A stretch of DNA of 64,000 nt from Pholiota molesta (taxonomy: Eukaryota; Basidiomycota; Agaricomycetes; Agaricales; Strophariaceae). The notes beneath the pieces were generated by a model, which worked only from the letters and a program-made list of their open reading frames with translations, was not told the DNA's origin and did no database searches. Positions 1-13,305 of this stretch are shown here, piece after piece; position 1 is the stretch's first letter, and every line of letters begins with the position of its first letter. The stretch lies in the NCBI GenBank assembly GCA_014925825.1, contig JACGCK010000063.1:124001-188000 (forward strand), in the 5' to 3' direction. Position numbers and translations under genes: made by a program.

Positions 1-3000
1 ATCGCTCTCAGCAGAACAAGCTAACGAGAATAGCTGGGCGACGTCGGGAGAGCTTGTGGAGATGTCAGGAAAGGTTTATAACATATACAAACCTCAAGTT
101 TGTGGATGCGATTTTGTCAGAAAGGGGTGAAACTTGATTGATATGATGAGACTAGATCTACACACAAGCAACGCCTTCGCTCTTACCTCTTCCCCGGAAG
201 AATTCAGACCGACCGAATCGCTATACGTGTTGAAAGAAAGAAGGTCAATGCTATGTTTCAGGCAGTCGTCCGTCAACTACTTATCTTGTGCCCAGCATGG
301 GATAATAGAAGAGAATGCTGAGTTAGAGAGCATGCAGACTGTCCCCAAAGGCGTCCTTCTCCGGCTTCAACGCGGCGGCGATCAATTGGACATGACAAGC
401 GTGTGCAGGGATGATGATGAATTGTGATGGGACCAACTTGGGCAAATCATTACAATTCAAAAGTGCACAGCATTTGGGTCGATTTTGGGTTGAAACCGAC
501 ACGCTGCGTATCAGCAATGAATAGCACGGAATCCAGCATGGATGACTAGATAAGTTTACTTCTGACTACCTGTTCTCTAAGAGCCTCAATTATTCTCTCA
601 TTCTCTGACATGGGTCATTGTAGACACTCTGTAGGCACGTTGCAACAACCATATCTGTCAAGAAATGATGTCTCTGAGAAATAATTCAAGAGTCGCTATT
701 TTGCCATATCTTGGGCGCTCCGGAGATCCTTACCATGTGATGCCGTGTTAATATTGGGACACAGTTCGGTGTAGTGGCAAATCATATGTTTTGGCTATGC
801 ACCAAACATGCGGGGAGAATGTAGTTTCAGATCCGCTGGCTGCAGCTCAGAAGCTTATGGCTATCCTCGAGCTTCCAATAGACGCGTACATTGCCTTGGG
901 CGTCTTTGGTAAATTAATGAGAGCAAGCTTTCCATCCATCCTGATGACTCTGAAAGACCTAGACATCAATAAGGCTCAGTAATCGTTTTCTTCATTTCCG
1001 GATTATCTATCACTAATCCTGCGTTAATTATAAGTCTAGATAACAGCATCTTCGAGTTAATGATGTAACGGATCGCAATGGACGAGACAAATAATCAAGG
1101 TTCTATCCGTGCTGATATATGATAGCTATAAATTTGGTATATATAGATGACCGTCCAGCCCATGGTATAACCCACAGGATCAATGTAGTCATGAGAAGGA
1201 TAAGAGCGTTTTTGGAGCTGCGGACGTTTATCAGACCTCAGATACACTGGCAACAGCGTAAAAGGATACTGCCCCCAGTGATAGAGAATATTGTCCACTA
1301 GACTGTTACAATACTTGTAAACTTTCAGGTTCCCAGAGTCCATGCATAGATACTGAGCTTATAGTACCTACTACCAGAGGTAGCGTCGTTATTTTCGGCT
1401 ACTGAATACTGTTGATCTATCATCTCCACTTGATTTCCGCACTGATTTGTCCTGGATAGATGTAAGGATGGTATATATATGGCACATCGTGCACACATGT
1501 GGGAGCTTTGAAAAGTAAGTAAACAGTATTTCCTAAGGAGCATTCTGATGCTCCTTCCTATGCATGATCATTATGCTGCACGCAAATATCTCAGCTATAA
1601 TAAAGACGAGATTGCGCATAGCAGACGCTCCCAAAGGTATAACAAATGGTCTACTTTGACGTGTCCTATGACTGATGCTCCTATGGGCTTCTGTGAACAG
1701 GCTTCCAAGACTTGTACCGCCTGGAGACACATGGACTGCATATCATTGCGTCGGCACTGTCGCTGAGCGCGAGCGCCGCGATTATCACCATTTCCGCCGC
1801 CAACCAGCCTGTCACATTTAATCCAAGAAAAAAAATCTTGAGTGCTTAAATTCTTGGCGTCGCTCGAGGAGCAGCTGATATCTTCCATCGGCAGAAGTTA
1901 TAGCACCACAAGGACAGATGTCGAGCGGTGGCATCATTGGGCCGTTTTGAACCCTAATTGGGAACCTCGAGCGCCCAAACGGGTAAGCGCGCGCACGGGA
2001 TACGGCGGCGCTTAAGATTACATAAACACGCGCTGGGCTCGCGCTCGCTATATGCTAAGTACGCGCATGTCACTGTGGGCACTGGGCGGTGTGTGTGCCG
2101 GGTCGCGCGACGGTAACCGGTGACCGGTGACCACTCGTGAGTCAATTAAATCGCGACCTGACGATATTCTAATCTTAGGAGATGGAAGCTCTGAATAAAA
2201 TGGGTATATGAGCAGCTGCTATAGTAATGGTTGGTGCTACATACGCTGCTTGTGTGCGTAACGTGTGGGTCTGCGGCTTAGGCGGAGTGGAAACCGTGAA
2301 ATGCTGGTGGTGCATACGCGCGTGGATGAGCAATAAGATAAGTTGGTGTAATCATGCTTCCGAGTCGTTTCCTGGGGTCGCTGATGCTGATGGGACGTCG
2401 ATGGATATAAAGAGACCGCGCTGGCCACTCGCGCTGACGTTGATTGACGGCGGAAAAGCGTCGGTTTTTGAATGTCTTGAGCGTGTCAGACAGTCAAGCC
2501 TATATAGCCTATGTCAGCTGTTAGCTTGACTTTCGTGAAACAACACCCTCTCAGTCGAAATAAAGCGACGCTGCTCGGGATAAGCCTACTGCTCTTCGGA
2601 ATAAGCGCCGTCAGCGACGGTGGAGATATGCTGATCTGGTTAATGAAAATGGGGAGAGAGATGCCGCTCTTGCTCATGTCCGTTCGCCTCTTCATGACCG
2701 CGGACGTGGATTAATATAACGAAGGAGCTTGGTAGGGATATCCGGACTAGTATCACAAGGACGTATCGTAGGGAGACGTTTGCGGGGGGTATTCAATGCA
2801 GCAGGTATCATACCTTTCGTTTCGAAACGCCCGACACGACAGTTGAGATCCTATATTCAGTGGTGCTGCGGCGAAAGCGCACTATCATAACGAACTTGAC
2901 GCTATTACACTTGCAAGTCAGTAATGAGAATTTTATGCATAAATACTTAGGTTGAGCCATTTGGCCGCAGACGAAGAGAGGTAACTGATGGATGGGCGAC

Positions 3001-4257
3001 CAGAAATTCGCATCGATTATAATTGTCGACTCGTCCGTTTAGTATCTCCCAGTGTGCCCCAGTGGCTTCGAGTTGGGCCTAGTCCGCTTTGAAGTTTGCA
3101 GTCCAGAATAATTGCAAGTACACAGTTTAGCAGTCGTTGAGATTCTGCTTATTTTGGTTAACAAGGCAGGTAATTTACAAAAATATTCCAGCCGTTCAAT
3201 TCATATAATTGGATATGGTCTAGGTCTCCAATTCTTCTTCCCAACAATTGTCACAGACTCGAAACGGTATTAGGACAGACATAAAATTATCGTTGGACAA
3301 AGCCTCAAGTTATCGGACATCATCGCGGTCATTGGTCTTTGGAAACGTGAACGTATATTCAGTGGATGCCAGATGGAGACTAGGCGCTACAAGGTAATCT
3401 AGTCACCGATGTATCATGGTGCCGATCTTACTCGACGTCGATCATGTGCATGTGCAACGCCAGCAACAGCGGCATTCTTTGTACCATCTTGTAAAGATAC
3501 AACGGTAAAATGCTCCTCGATCTCAATTGAAGTTCTGTAGATCTGGTTTTAAGAAATGTTTTATCTCATGCGCATGTTTTGTGTAAACTGATTATCAGGG
3601 TGCTAATCGGAAGTAATGATAATGACTTCACCAATTTCAATAACATCACATTAATTAGTGGAATCAAAAAACCCCCCTTTCGAGCTCATCGTCGATCGTT
3701 ATTCAATTTGCAAATTGAATGTTATAAGTATAGCACGGCACGGCAAAACTCTTGTCTTTTAATTAAAATACTTCTGTTTCCTTCCCTTTTGTTAATTTCC
3801 GTCCAGCTGCCTGCCGGAGGTCGGTAAAAGTTCGGCTCTCATCGAGTGATTTCACAGAATACAACGACTAGATATTTGCCCACGTCCTCCAAAGATTGTC
3901 GCAAAACTCTCAAGAATTTTCCAAGTAGTAGTTCATCATCAAGCTAGGCACTGAAGGCACAGTGGCACATGGCCAAGACGAAATATTAATATTCAATATC
4001 AGTCGCTATTTCCGCTGTTCGCAGACTCTCTGGCCTTGCTAGGCCATGCTCCAGCGTGCTTGTCTCTGATGATGCAATGCTGTGGTGCATTGTCCGCCGA
4101 AAAAGGGAAGATGTGGTCTGTGCGTGAGAATATCAACATTAGACTTTGTCGAGCTGGGTTGTCTTTTTGTGACGTTTTCCCTGTTCATCATCCGTGACCA
4201 AATTCCATACGCTGCCGAAAATCTGCGCACTGACCACCGTGCTCACTGCCGACGACA
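1..4257. other. gene-poor left end
   Basis: Only short open frames (up to about 100 codons) occur on either strand, and none shows a recognisable domain, a consistent intron-exon pattern or clear codon bias. Composition shifts from AT-rich (1-1900) to a more GC-rich patch (about 1950-2700) that includes the short direct repeat GGTGACCGGTGACC near 2120. I see no supported gene, RNA or mobile element here. The last few hundred bases are presumably promoter of the gene starting at 4258. Confidence 0.6.
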
Positions 4258-7200
4258 ATGACGAGCATCGTCCAGCCCCTGTCCAGCCCTGCCGGACAGC
4301 AACTACAGTACAAGGGCAAGCTGACGCATAGATCGTGGCCTGAGCTTCCTGAGGAAATCATCAGGTCAGTCAGCCCTCCTTATCCAGTGCCACACGCGAT
4401 GGCGGCGACGAGTAGCGGGCTTATTGCCGTCTCGTAGACACATTACCACATTCTACCTACACGACCTTGCGTGCACGAGCTATTGCCCACAAACATGGGA
4501 GACACGCAAGCACTGGTACTCGAGAATGGCCTATGCCTGTATACGCGACTCATTGGAAATGGAGAAAGTCGTGATGGCTATATGCCCACAGTGGCGGAAA
4601 GCTAGTGAGTTCCTTCGTAGACTGTCTGATTTTGTCTTTTGGTCCCTGTTCTTCGCGACTCGTGCTACGTTTGCATCTTATCGCTTGTCGTTTGGTGGGT
4701 TAGGCGCTCGATGCTGTGCAATGTCCTTGACTATGTCATTACTGCGCATTCTCAATCACCTTTGCTCCCTGTTTAAATTCTTTCTGGCCTCGAACATCTG
4801 TGAATCTGTATCTTCTGTTGTCGCTCTTCCTCACTCGAAACGCGTACAATCGTGGTTCGACAACTACATGATTTTCGACATTCGTTTTGTGAATCAGAAA
4901 TCCAGTCTCGCCATCAATCAACGAATGAAACAAAGCAACATTTTGACGGTAGTCGAAAAAGCTTAGCGCCACACTATCGAATACAATGCATATCCTTATT
5001 CTCCATCCGTCATTTCGATCACGATGCAATTCACATTACTTTTACACTCCCGCTTTCTTCTCCTTCATATTCGAACTCCATGTTCTGCTCCTTTTATTTT
5101 ATTTTCATCACTAGGCAACCCAGAATATGAACTAACGCTCCATGCTTTTAGTTGAAGGACATCTCTTCTGGACTCAAGTTCTCCATGTTATTGACCCCAA
5201 CGACCACCTCATCTATCACAGCGTCATCCACCCTAATCCCCAACATAATGCCTCCTCTAATACGATATCAGGGCCAATATATCTAACTCCCTATCAACAC
5301 CTCAAAAACATCATGAAATGCTCATGTGTAATATGCCGGATTAACCACCCCACCACAAATCATGGTCTGGCCATGTCGAAACGCCTAGCCATGACTCCAT
5401 TCTTCGGGGTCGTTCCTCTGTGTAAGGAGCACGACAAGAACCGGACAACATACTGCGGGCTGTGTCTGCGCGACGCGGCCCCATTAGCGAAGGCCGACTC
5501 TACCGCCAGGGATTTCGAAATCCAACAAACACTCGGTATCGTCGAAAACGAAGACGAGGAGACCTGGCCTGGAATCGAGATGACGTGCCGGAAATGCCGG
5601 ACCGAATGGCTGTGGCGGCGGGCGAGCCAGAGTGCGCGCGACCGAGACGCCGTCGGTGGACCGTTATTCCAGTGCCCCGACTGGGAGGCGCGCCAGAATA
5701 TCGACAACTTTTTGGAGCTCGCGGAAGGCTGTATCGCGGACGTGCTGATGCTCGCGCGCGAGAAGCTCTGGCTGCGGATGAACACCAACTACGTAGATCT
5801 GGGGAGCCAGCTACTGGCTTCGCAGAAGAACGAGCAGAGATATAATGCTCAGGAAGAAGAAGAAGAGGACTCGGAGGAGGATAGAGACGCTGCGTTTATG
5901 TCGGGGTCCGCGCAGGTCAAGGAGATGGCGCTCGGGCATTGGGCCCGCCGCCGCATCCTGGACGGCCACTGGCTGAGCCCGGCCGACATCTGGTACAACC
6001 ACCGCGTGCTGGGCCAGCCGCTCGTCGTCCGCACGACGCATCCCTGTCCGTGGGCGCGCGACTTCGACAACGTGGACCCAGAGGGCGCCGAGGCGCAGGA
6101 GCACCCGCTGCGGTCGACGATCACCGCGGAGATCCCGCCGTCGTTCCAGCTCTGCGAGCAGGCGTATCTGCAGCACATCAAGTCGATCCGGGAGGTGCTG
6201 GGCCCGCCGATGAGGAACCTCGTGCGGAAGCTGATTATGGAGTGCCAAGTGCCCACCGCGCGCGGCTTCGCGGACCCCGCGCAGTTGGCGCGGAAGATGT
6301 CGCTGGAGGACGTGATCCGTGTGCTCCGCGAGGAGGAGGGCGTGTGGTATGACGGCGTGGACTGGATCGAGCGCAAGCGGAACCAGGAGGAGGAAGAAAC
6401 GACGCGCCAGCAGGCGAAGGACGAGGCGGCGATGATGGTGGTTGACGATGCGCCGCGCCCTAAGGAAGACGATTTGGACTCGATGACGTCCTCCAGTAGC
6501 AGCAGCGCGAGCGGGAAGTATTCCTCTCATACCCCGTCGAACTCGACGAGTCCGGTGCTCTCAACGTCGACGCTGCAGACGACGCCTTCGCCGCCGCCAC
6601 TCAGCGATGAGGGCGCGGAGCCCACGAAGAATGAAAAAATGGCGGTGGAGAGGCAGGAGAAGATGCTTGCGTCAAGGCCGCGCCTTATCCCCTTTGACCC
6701 TGTGAAGTCACCGCCTAGGCTGCTAGGCACCATTCCTTATATCCCTGCAACCATCGCCCATCTTCCGAATTATAGCCTGGATGCTATCAGAACCGTATGT
6801 TTTCATTTTTGGTTATAATTTGTAATAAACTAACATGTTCTGTTGATCTAGGCATGGCGCGAAGCCTGTGCGCCTCTGTACCATTGTAGCTGCTCTATAT
6901 GCGAACGCGCCAAAGTGGCGGATATGAACGCCCGAGCAGCGGCATATGCCGCGAACGCCCCCGTCCCCATCATCCCCTCACAACCTGTTCAGCAAGTCCT
7001 GCGAACTACCATCTACCCTACTGCTGTCATTCGTCAAACACATGTCGACTCGGGCGAAATTGAACTGAAAGAAGTCTCAGAAGTCGATCTAGACGGCGAT
7101 GGCGAAGAGGAGGTCGACTATGAAGCCTCCGATTTAGAGTATGAGACGGATGAAGATGACGATGACGACATCGAGGAGGACCCCCAATACGATCAATCGG

Positions 7201-7751
7201 GCGAATACCATTATTCGCTGTCGCCTGAACCTGAACCTGTGCCTCAGCGGCCCCGGAAGCGATCGTCTGACGAACTGGAAGAGCCGCTCGCGGACGAACT
7301 GGATACCGATGCGGCTGCACGTCGGCCACCGGTGGGCACACCCCCGAAGCGCGCGCGTCTCGGCGACCGCCCGCCGCTCGCCAACGACGTCGAGGACTAC
7401 GCGGTCGACGCCGCCGTGCCCGCGCTGCAGCCGGCGCTGGTGCTGCAGCCCGCCCCCGCGCGCCGGAAGCGGAGCAGCGAGGAGCTGGACGAGGGGCAGG
7501 CGTGCGAGCCGCCGTCGCCGCACAAGCGGGTGAAGGTGGCGAGGAGCCCGGCGCGGGGCGACCCGGGACGGTATGGCGGGGACGCGGAGGCGGATGCGTA
7601 TGCGCGCGGCGCGCATCGGGGCCGGCGGGGGGACGACGATCTGGAAGACAGGCCGTATGTACCGCCGAAGGGTGTCGGGGAGCGGCCACGGAGGCTGGTG
7701 TCAAAATCAGACATGGACTCCCTTATCGCTCTAGAGGATGTCGATGAATGA
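4258..7751 (+). CDS. F-box-like, acidic nuclear-type hypothetical protein
   Basis: Four exons (4258-4364, 4438-4604, 5152-6794, 6852-7751) join in frame to about 938 residues; all introns are GT..AG. The second intron is 547 bases, long for this window, and has a CTAAC branch-type site near its 3' end. Residues about 29-50 (SWPELPEEIIRHITTFYLHDL) look like an F-box, which would link substrates to an SCF ubiquitin ligase through Skp1. Two near-identical cysteine motifs, CSCVIC (about residue 148) and CSCSIC (about 651), flank the conserved middle. The C-terminal third is disordered and acidic (long D/E runs) with basic PRKR/PKRAR clusters that could be nuclear localisation signals. I chose the ATG at 4258 because it puts the F-box at the N-terminus. 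The gene looks intact. Function is unknown; the F-box call is an inference from the motif only. Confidence 0.65.
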
Positions 7752-10690
7752 GTGCTGGGCCGAGACCTTCTGGACCCCGACCCCGCCGTGAGCTGTTCTC
7801 ATGCACCCTCCCATTGGGCATTATCCTATTCTCTTTATCGTGATTATTCTTGTGTACGAATAGGTTTGTAGTTGTCCGCTTTCCCTTTTTCTTTCGCTTT
7901 TTCTAATCCTTCGACATTATTCTTCAATCCACTCATCCCATCTCGTTCCTCGCCTCTTTTTGATTTGTAGACCAGAGTTCTGCCCAAAACAAGACATCAA
8001 TCAACCTCCGCTGTTTCTTTCTTCCTATCTTTTCCTCCACCCTCTCCCCTATGCCCACCATTTCTTTTGGCTTCGCCTGCGTGCTTCATAATCTACCTAT
8101 CGACTTACGTTTGGATATGGACTTGTTCGAGCGCCGCCCCCGCTTCCATCCCCACTTCCATCCCCGTCCCCTGTTTCACTATCCTATCTCATGGATTCCT
8201 ATTGTTTCTTCACCATATACAATTTCGGTCAGGCGGATTGACCTGTCTGCTTTGGCGAAACGCGGGTTCTGCAAATCTTTATTCCCCTGTCTGGGATGGT
8301 GGCAATTTAGCTGCGGAGCTCTTCTTCTCCTGTTTCTGTTCTATTCTACTGTACTGCCTTTTTCGTCCTGCGTGTCCTGCATGACACTTTTCGCCGATAA
8401 CCCTCTGTCGATGCTGTGTATATCTGTATATTTACTTTATGAATTTCACAAAATGCGGTCGCAATGCCACATGGCCGATCGCGGTGTTCGTTTCTTTGTG
8501 ATGTGTGCAGGGTGTCAATTAATCTTTTGAGCGTTTGGACAGGCTGCCAACATCTAGCTTTTGGAGACTTCGGAACTTCAAGCGGAAGCTGCCATGATGT
8601 CGATCTATCTGGATTTTGACCCTGCGAGTGTGCTTGGGAGGTTTATGCAGTAGTGTTCGGAAATGAATACTTCACGCAGCCTGCAAACGGTGGCACGATA
8701 TTGAATCGACGCTGCCATCCTCCGTCTTGATAAATTTGATACAATCAAAATCCAACACTTATGTCTATGAGTATTTTGGTGTCTATGAGTATTTTGGGTA
8801 ACTCAAAAGCTTGGAAGTTTTAGAGTTCTTTGGCTTATAGATCTAAGTAGCCTATTCATGGCCATTGAGTTATGGGATCTCAAGATCCACTTACCCTTTA
8901 AACGATTCCGTTACAAGAATTCATCTTTCCCGTTAGGCAATGCTAAACTTAGCAATTTGGATCGGATTCACAGCTGATTGTTGTTGGCCTTCCCAGTACC
9001 CTTTAGTGCTAGGGACATTGGACCATGGTATCGACAACTGTTAAATAGGTGTTTATCTGACCCCATCTTTGTTGCGACGGCGTGTAATATGGTTCAGATT
9101 TAGCGGCATCCGACGCTGACGGGATAATCCTCTGGCATTTCTTGTCAGCTCGACCCTTTGCCTGGATTAGCTATGCTTCTAGCCCCTTGAATGCCATGCA
9201 CGTAGTATATAGTATATATTCCACCTTTTACGGGAATTCTGTGATGCAGCGAGAAAGCATGCAAATGACACATGTATGATGAAACGACTGAATAGATAAA
9301 ATGTGATAAATATGTTACTGGACCGGGACTAGACGTCTAGTTGAAGACAGTCGTGTAATAGGCGAGGCTGGCGGTGCTCGAGCTATATATTATCGGAAAT
9401 ATTCGTATCTCCAGTATTCACGAGTCCACGAGTCCGAAAGTTTATGGCTCCTGTACTTACTTTTACAGCTTAATTTACCCTTGAAGTGCGAGACTATGCG
9501 ACAATCCTGCCATCATATTAAATCACTTTCATAGACCGCGAAAGATCTTCACTCCAAGCTCTCAGCAGCTCTCAGCACATATGTTTCTCGATGATCACCG
9601 GGCTAAAAAAGGAAGACCTAGGTACATCCGCGCATTATGCCACTAGCGATCATGATCCGAATTGCAGCCATCAGCGGCGAGCCCGCTTGCTCTCTGCCCA
9701 TAGCTTGCTCTTTGCTTGCTCTGGCTCTCTCTGACTCTGCGATCAACCACTTTCATTATATCCAGGCAGCTTACATATGTCGATACGTTGCTTGAGAAAC
9801 GTTGGCTGCCGCAGTGCCGCCCCCACGGCTCAGTTGGATCGAGTTCGTCCTAATTCCTCGGCTTAACAGGTGTGCTTGGTAAGGTGTGTTTTCCAGCTTC
9901 TAAAAATATCGAGGACTTCAAGTGAAGCAATGATGTAAGTGATGATTCCTTTGTCGCGTTCGCAGGCTATGAATCACCGGATTTTGGCTACAGTTCTTTC
10001 GATAATCGGTACCGTTTTTGGCTGCCTCGTTTACTCTTAATATTGTGGAAAGGGTTCACTAATTTTGCATTTTGTATATCCAATATCCATTCTGATCTTT
10101 TTTCCGAGCGCATGGTCATCTTCCAAGGCCAGGGATAACCTTCTCTTTTAGCGACGTCAGCGTAGATTTGCCTCTATACGGCACAAAAATACACGAACTT
10201 GCCAGGCATAAGAGTCATTGCGAGGATATAATTTTGGCATCCCAAGAGTAATTCAGAATAGTTCATGAATTGAACCTCCGTCCAAACACATTTTGTTTTT
10301 ACTACTATATCTAGATTAGCGCCCTGATGTGATCGAGGTAACTTATCGCAGCATAAACAAGTTTCCAATAATCTAATACAAGACTCAAACTGACTACAGG
10401 TCACGTATACAGAATAGCATGGTTGATCCATGAACTGATACGTTGCCCGATGTGCCTGATGGCGTGCATATTGATGCTGCGTCGTTGTAAACTCCACTGA
10501 AGCTCCGAAGGGCGGGCGGAATCGATCCAGATCGGACGAATGTCACGAATCCAGATGAACGGGACCTATGTATAACATTGGTATAACAATGATTAATGAA
10601 CATTAGGTCACGGCGACCCATTAGCATTCAAATACAGTCCACCATGACTTTCATAAAGGTTTCGACCCTCCACTATTCTGAACGACTCTC
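7752..10690. other. intergenic, no supported gene
   Basis: The first 800 bases are T/C-rich and look like 3' untranslated or spacer DNA. A 159-codon frame at 8051-8530 has no recognisable domain and a composition unlike the neighbouring coding exons. The rest is AT-rich with only short frames. The last 100 bases are presumably the promoter and leader of the zinc-finger gene. Confidence 0.55.
8763..8798. repeat. 18-bp tandem duplication
   Basis: Two head-to-tail copies of GTCTATGAGTATTTTGGT, differing only at the last base. It lies in non-coding DNA with no attached feature. Confidence 0.85.
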
Positions 10691-11825
10691 ATGTCTGTGT
10701 CTGACAACGCATCCTTTGGCAGTCCCGTCGACAACGTCCGCCGCGATATCAAAGACAACGCTTACCATTGCCCTCAATGTGATACGCCCTTTACAAGAAG
10801 GTCGAACCTTCGAAGGCATTTCCAAATCCGTGAGCAATGGCCCTGCTTATCTGCTCTCGGCAGCCCTGAGCATAAACTTTCGCCTATGTAGATATGAGAA
10901 ACTCTTTCTTGAAGTGCGAGAACTGTAGCGATGAGTTTGGGTCAAGGTATCTTCCACTCTCTCTATCATGTAAAGCCAGGAAAGTGTTGCTGATCACCTC
11001 GGGATTTTACAAATTTACATAGGGAGGAGCTCCAGAATCATGCTCCGGGCTGTTACTCATGGAGTTCCGTACATGACAAGACGCTGCAGGCCATGGAACG
11101 TCCATACGGCAAGGACGGGTGCGACACATTGCTTGCACATTCTCGTGGACTTACTCAACATTTGACGGACGCAGTTACGCAGGCCCCCCTCCGCTTATCC
11201 GACCTTTGACTCTCCTGAATCACGATATCTAGCCAACTACCATGCATCCGACTTCACCCAAGTTATGCCCTCGGTGTCCTCATCCGGCTCGGTTATCCCC
11301 CTACGCCGCCCCTAGTCCCTCGTCTTTCGATGGAAGTTATGTCCATGCGTCGTCTTCGCCGAATGTGTTTTCTCATCGGCGTCAGAGCATTTCGTCCTCC
11401 TCCAATGTTAGTATTCTTATTCTATTTTTACACACAAGTGCGAGGTTTGATGGGATAAGTCCCAGAGCTCTTCATCTGCATCGTCATCGCCGTATACGCA
11501 GCCTCCTACCATATTCAAGCAGCGACATACGGTTATTATGCGTCACAGAAGTACGCGCGGATGGCTCCCCATGGAACGCCGTCCCTCCAGCTCTTTCCGC
11601 ACCTGGCGAAAAGCCAGTATACACCCGACGACAAGTCAAAGACATGATTGACGTGGTGAGCGAATGTTGATTGAAAGCATGGTCAGTCCGGCGGCATTGT
11701 TTCTGCGTATGGCATTCACAAGGCATTTTTTTTCCCAGGAGAGCGTTCTGACGCGGCCTACCTCAGTGGTGTCCCCCAACCCTATGCAATCGATTCCCCA
11801 GATGGACAGATCGCCCGCGCGATGA
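10691..11825 (+). CDS. C2H2 zinc-finger protein (frame-slipped)
   Basis: Exon 1 (10691-10829) spliced to exon 2 (10892-10946) gives a textbook C2H2 finger: C-x2-C-x12-H-x3-H, with CPQCDTPFTRRSNLRRHFQIH running across the splice. Exon 3 (from 11023) completes a second, variant finger (CENC...ELQNHAPGC). A likely DNA-binding transcription factor. Downstream the reading is good but breaks four times: apparent extra C in the C-runs near 11184-11190 and 11297-11301, and apparent missing bases near 11516 and 11644. Taking these slips, the frame passes a Ser/Pro/Tyr-rich region (SPYAAPSPSSF), an intron at 11407-11465 and a YGYYASQKYARMAPHGTPS stretch. It then uses a donor after about 11656 and enters a last exon that starts after a T-rich acceptor near 11740 and ends at 11825. 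Read literally, translation stops at 11209. Either consensus errors or a decaying gene; the zinc-finger part itself is sound. Confidence 0.6.
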
Positions 11826-12623
11826 GAGACGACGGTTTTCGGCAGACGGTCTCTCCGAGGCACTTCCTCGGGCTTACTACAGGATGCACTCAGGCAGTGG
11901 CACCCATCCAAAAGTGTAGCTGGTCTGCAAACACACGGCCCCTGCATTGAAGTTGCTACTAGAGACGATAGGATCTATCACGATTGGGTTCATGTAGTAT
12001 ACACTGTACAGTCAATTTTGCCTTTCACCATTGCTATCATGTCCACACCATATTATTTATGTTCCTTCAAGCATAATATACGACCAGTCCCGTCTCTGTA
12101 TACTTACCTCCTCACCTCACATGTATAGTGCAGATTCTACGATCCTGTAATGTTTCTCCTAGTGTATTTTGGGCCCTGCAGATATATAGATGTACATGTA
12201 CGTAGCAAAACTTGGAATTCTGCAGTAGAATGTTTCATGTACTCGTGGACTCCGAGCCACCCAAAATTCTCCTTTCGTCCTACATCCCTATTTATTCCAG
12301 TTAACGGAGAGATGAAGAGAAAACCATGGAATCCATGGAGAAGGTCATTTGTCGAGTTCCAGGGTATGATATCCATTCAAATGTCGGCGCTCCTTGGCTC
12401 ATTTCTACGCAGCAGTACAAAATAATAATTACGGGATCCGTGGAGATAGGCAGTGCGTCGAAGTCGTTGTAGGTTGTTAGTACCGCGGCTGTGTGTAGAA
12501 AACATATTGTGCAGGAACACATTTCCAGATCCTTGCCAAACGCCTTGACGGGTCCGCGGCGCCGGCGCTAATTTCGCGCATGACATACGACGCGATGCCG
12601 CGCAGCCGCGGCGATGCTGGTTG
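11826..12623. other. intergenic
   Basis: Nothing recognisable apart from AT-rich probable 3' flank of the zinc-finger gene and a GC-rich patch (about 12540-12610) just left of the transposon insertion. Confidence 0.5.
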
Positions 12624-12631
12624 CTGGCAAC

Positions 12632-13305
12632 AGGACCCCCGATAATGCTATGTGAGGTCGGATACCAAAACACCCATGGGGGCGGCCAAAAGCCACCCTA
12701 GGTCGGATACATTTTGGCCCAAAACACCTATATTAGGCCAAAATTTGACCATCATGTCGATGTCCCACAAACACCCAAGAGCCTCCCGACATAAGATAGC
12801 TCGGATACGGAACACCTAAGGGATCCTAAATAGCCTCAACAATCTTGCTCGAGGCAATGTAACATCTGCTGTAACATCTGCTCTAGCCATGCAAGTAACA
12901 TGAGCCACTTAAGCAAATGTAAAAAAGTAACCCAAAATAATTCGAGATCAAGATTCGAGATCAAGATTAAAATTTTGCTTTCTTTTATTTTTCTCTTTCT
13001 CTCTCCCCCCCCCCCCCCCCCCCCCCCTCGCGCAGAAAATAAAAATAAAAAGAAAACCATTCAAAATGATGAGGGCGAAGAGATATAGGCTAGATATACA
13101 CGTAGACACTCTTTTTGGATTTTTTTCTATTTTATTAATATTTTAAAGGTCAGATACAAAAAAACACCCATATGAGCCGAAATTTTTATGTTGAACCTCG
13201 AAAACACCCAAGATCGGCCCCAATTTGGTGAAATTTTGAACACCCAAGGCGGCCGAAAATTTGGGTGTTTTGTATCCGACCTATCACGGTATTATCGGGG
13301 GTCCT
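12632..13305. mobile_element. hAT-like non-autonomous DNA transposon (MITE)
   Basis: A 674-bp element bounded by a perfect 15-bp terminal inverted repeat (AGGACCCCCGATAAT at the left, its complement at the right). The similarity continues inward, with mismatches, for about 45 bp. It is flanked by an exact 8-bp direct repeat CTGGCAAC (12624-12631 and 13306-13313), read as the target-site duplication. An 8-bp duplication with short inverted ends is the signature of the hAT superfamily (P and Merlin elements are alternatives). The interior has no transposase frame, so the element is non-autonomous. It instead has many copies of AACACCCA-type units in both orientations beside each end, resembling the subterminal transposase-binding repeats of hAT elements, plus a 23-base C run. 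The intact duplication suggests fairly recent insertion. Confidence 0.85.
13005..13027. repeat. poly-C homopolymer (23 C)
   Basis: An uninterrupted run of 23 cytosines inside the transposon, preceded by a CT-rich tract. Its exact length is likely to be unreliable in any assembly. Confidence 0.9.

Noticed and set aside
5360..6530. Long minus-strand open frames opposite the F-box-like gene
   Set aside because: They mirror a GC-rich coding exon, have low-complexity Arg-rich translations and no domain; the plus strand carries the spliced gene.
8051..8530. 159-codon plus-strand frame
   Set aside because: T/C-rich spacer after a gene; hydrophobic low-complexity translation, no domain and no splice or conservation evidence.
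12836..13088. Short frames inside the transposon
   Set aside because: They run through the poly-C tract (Pro or Gly runs) and are not transposase.
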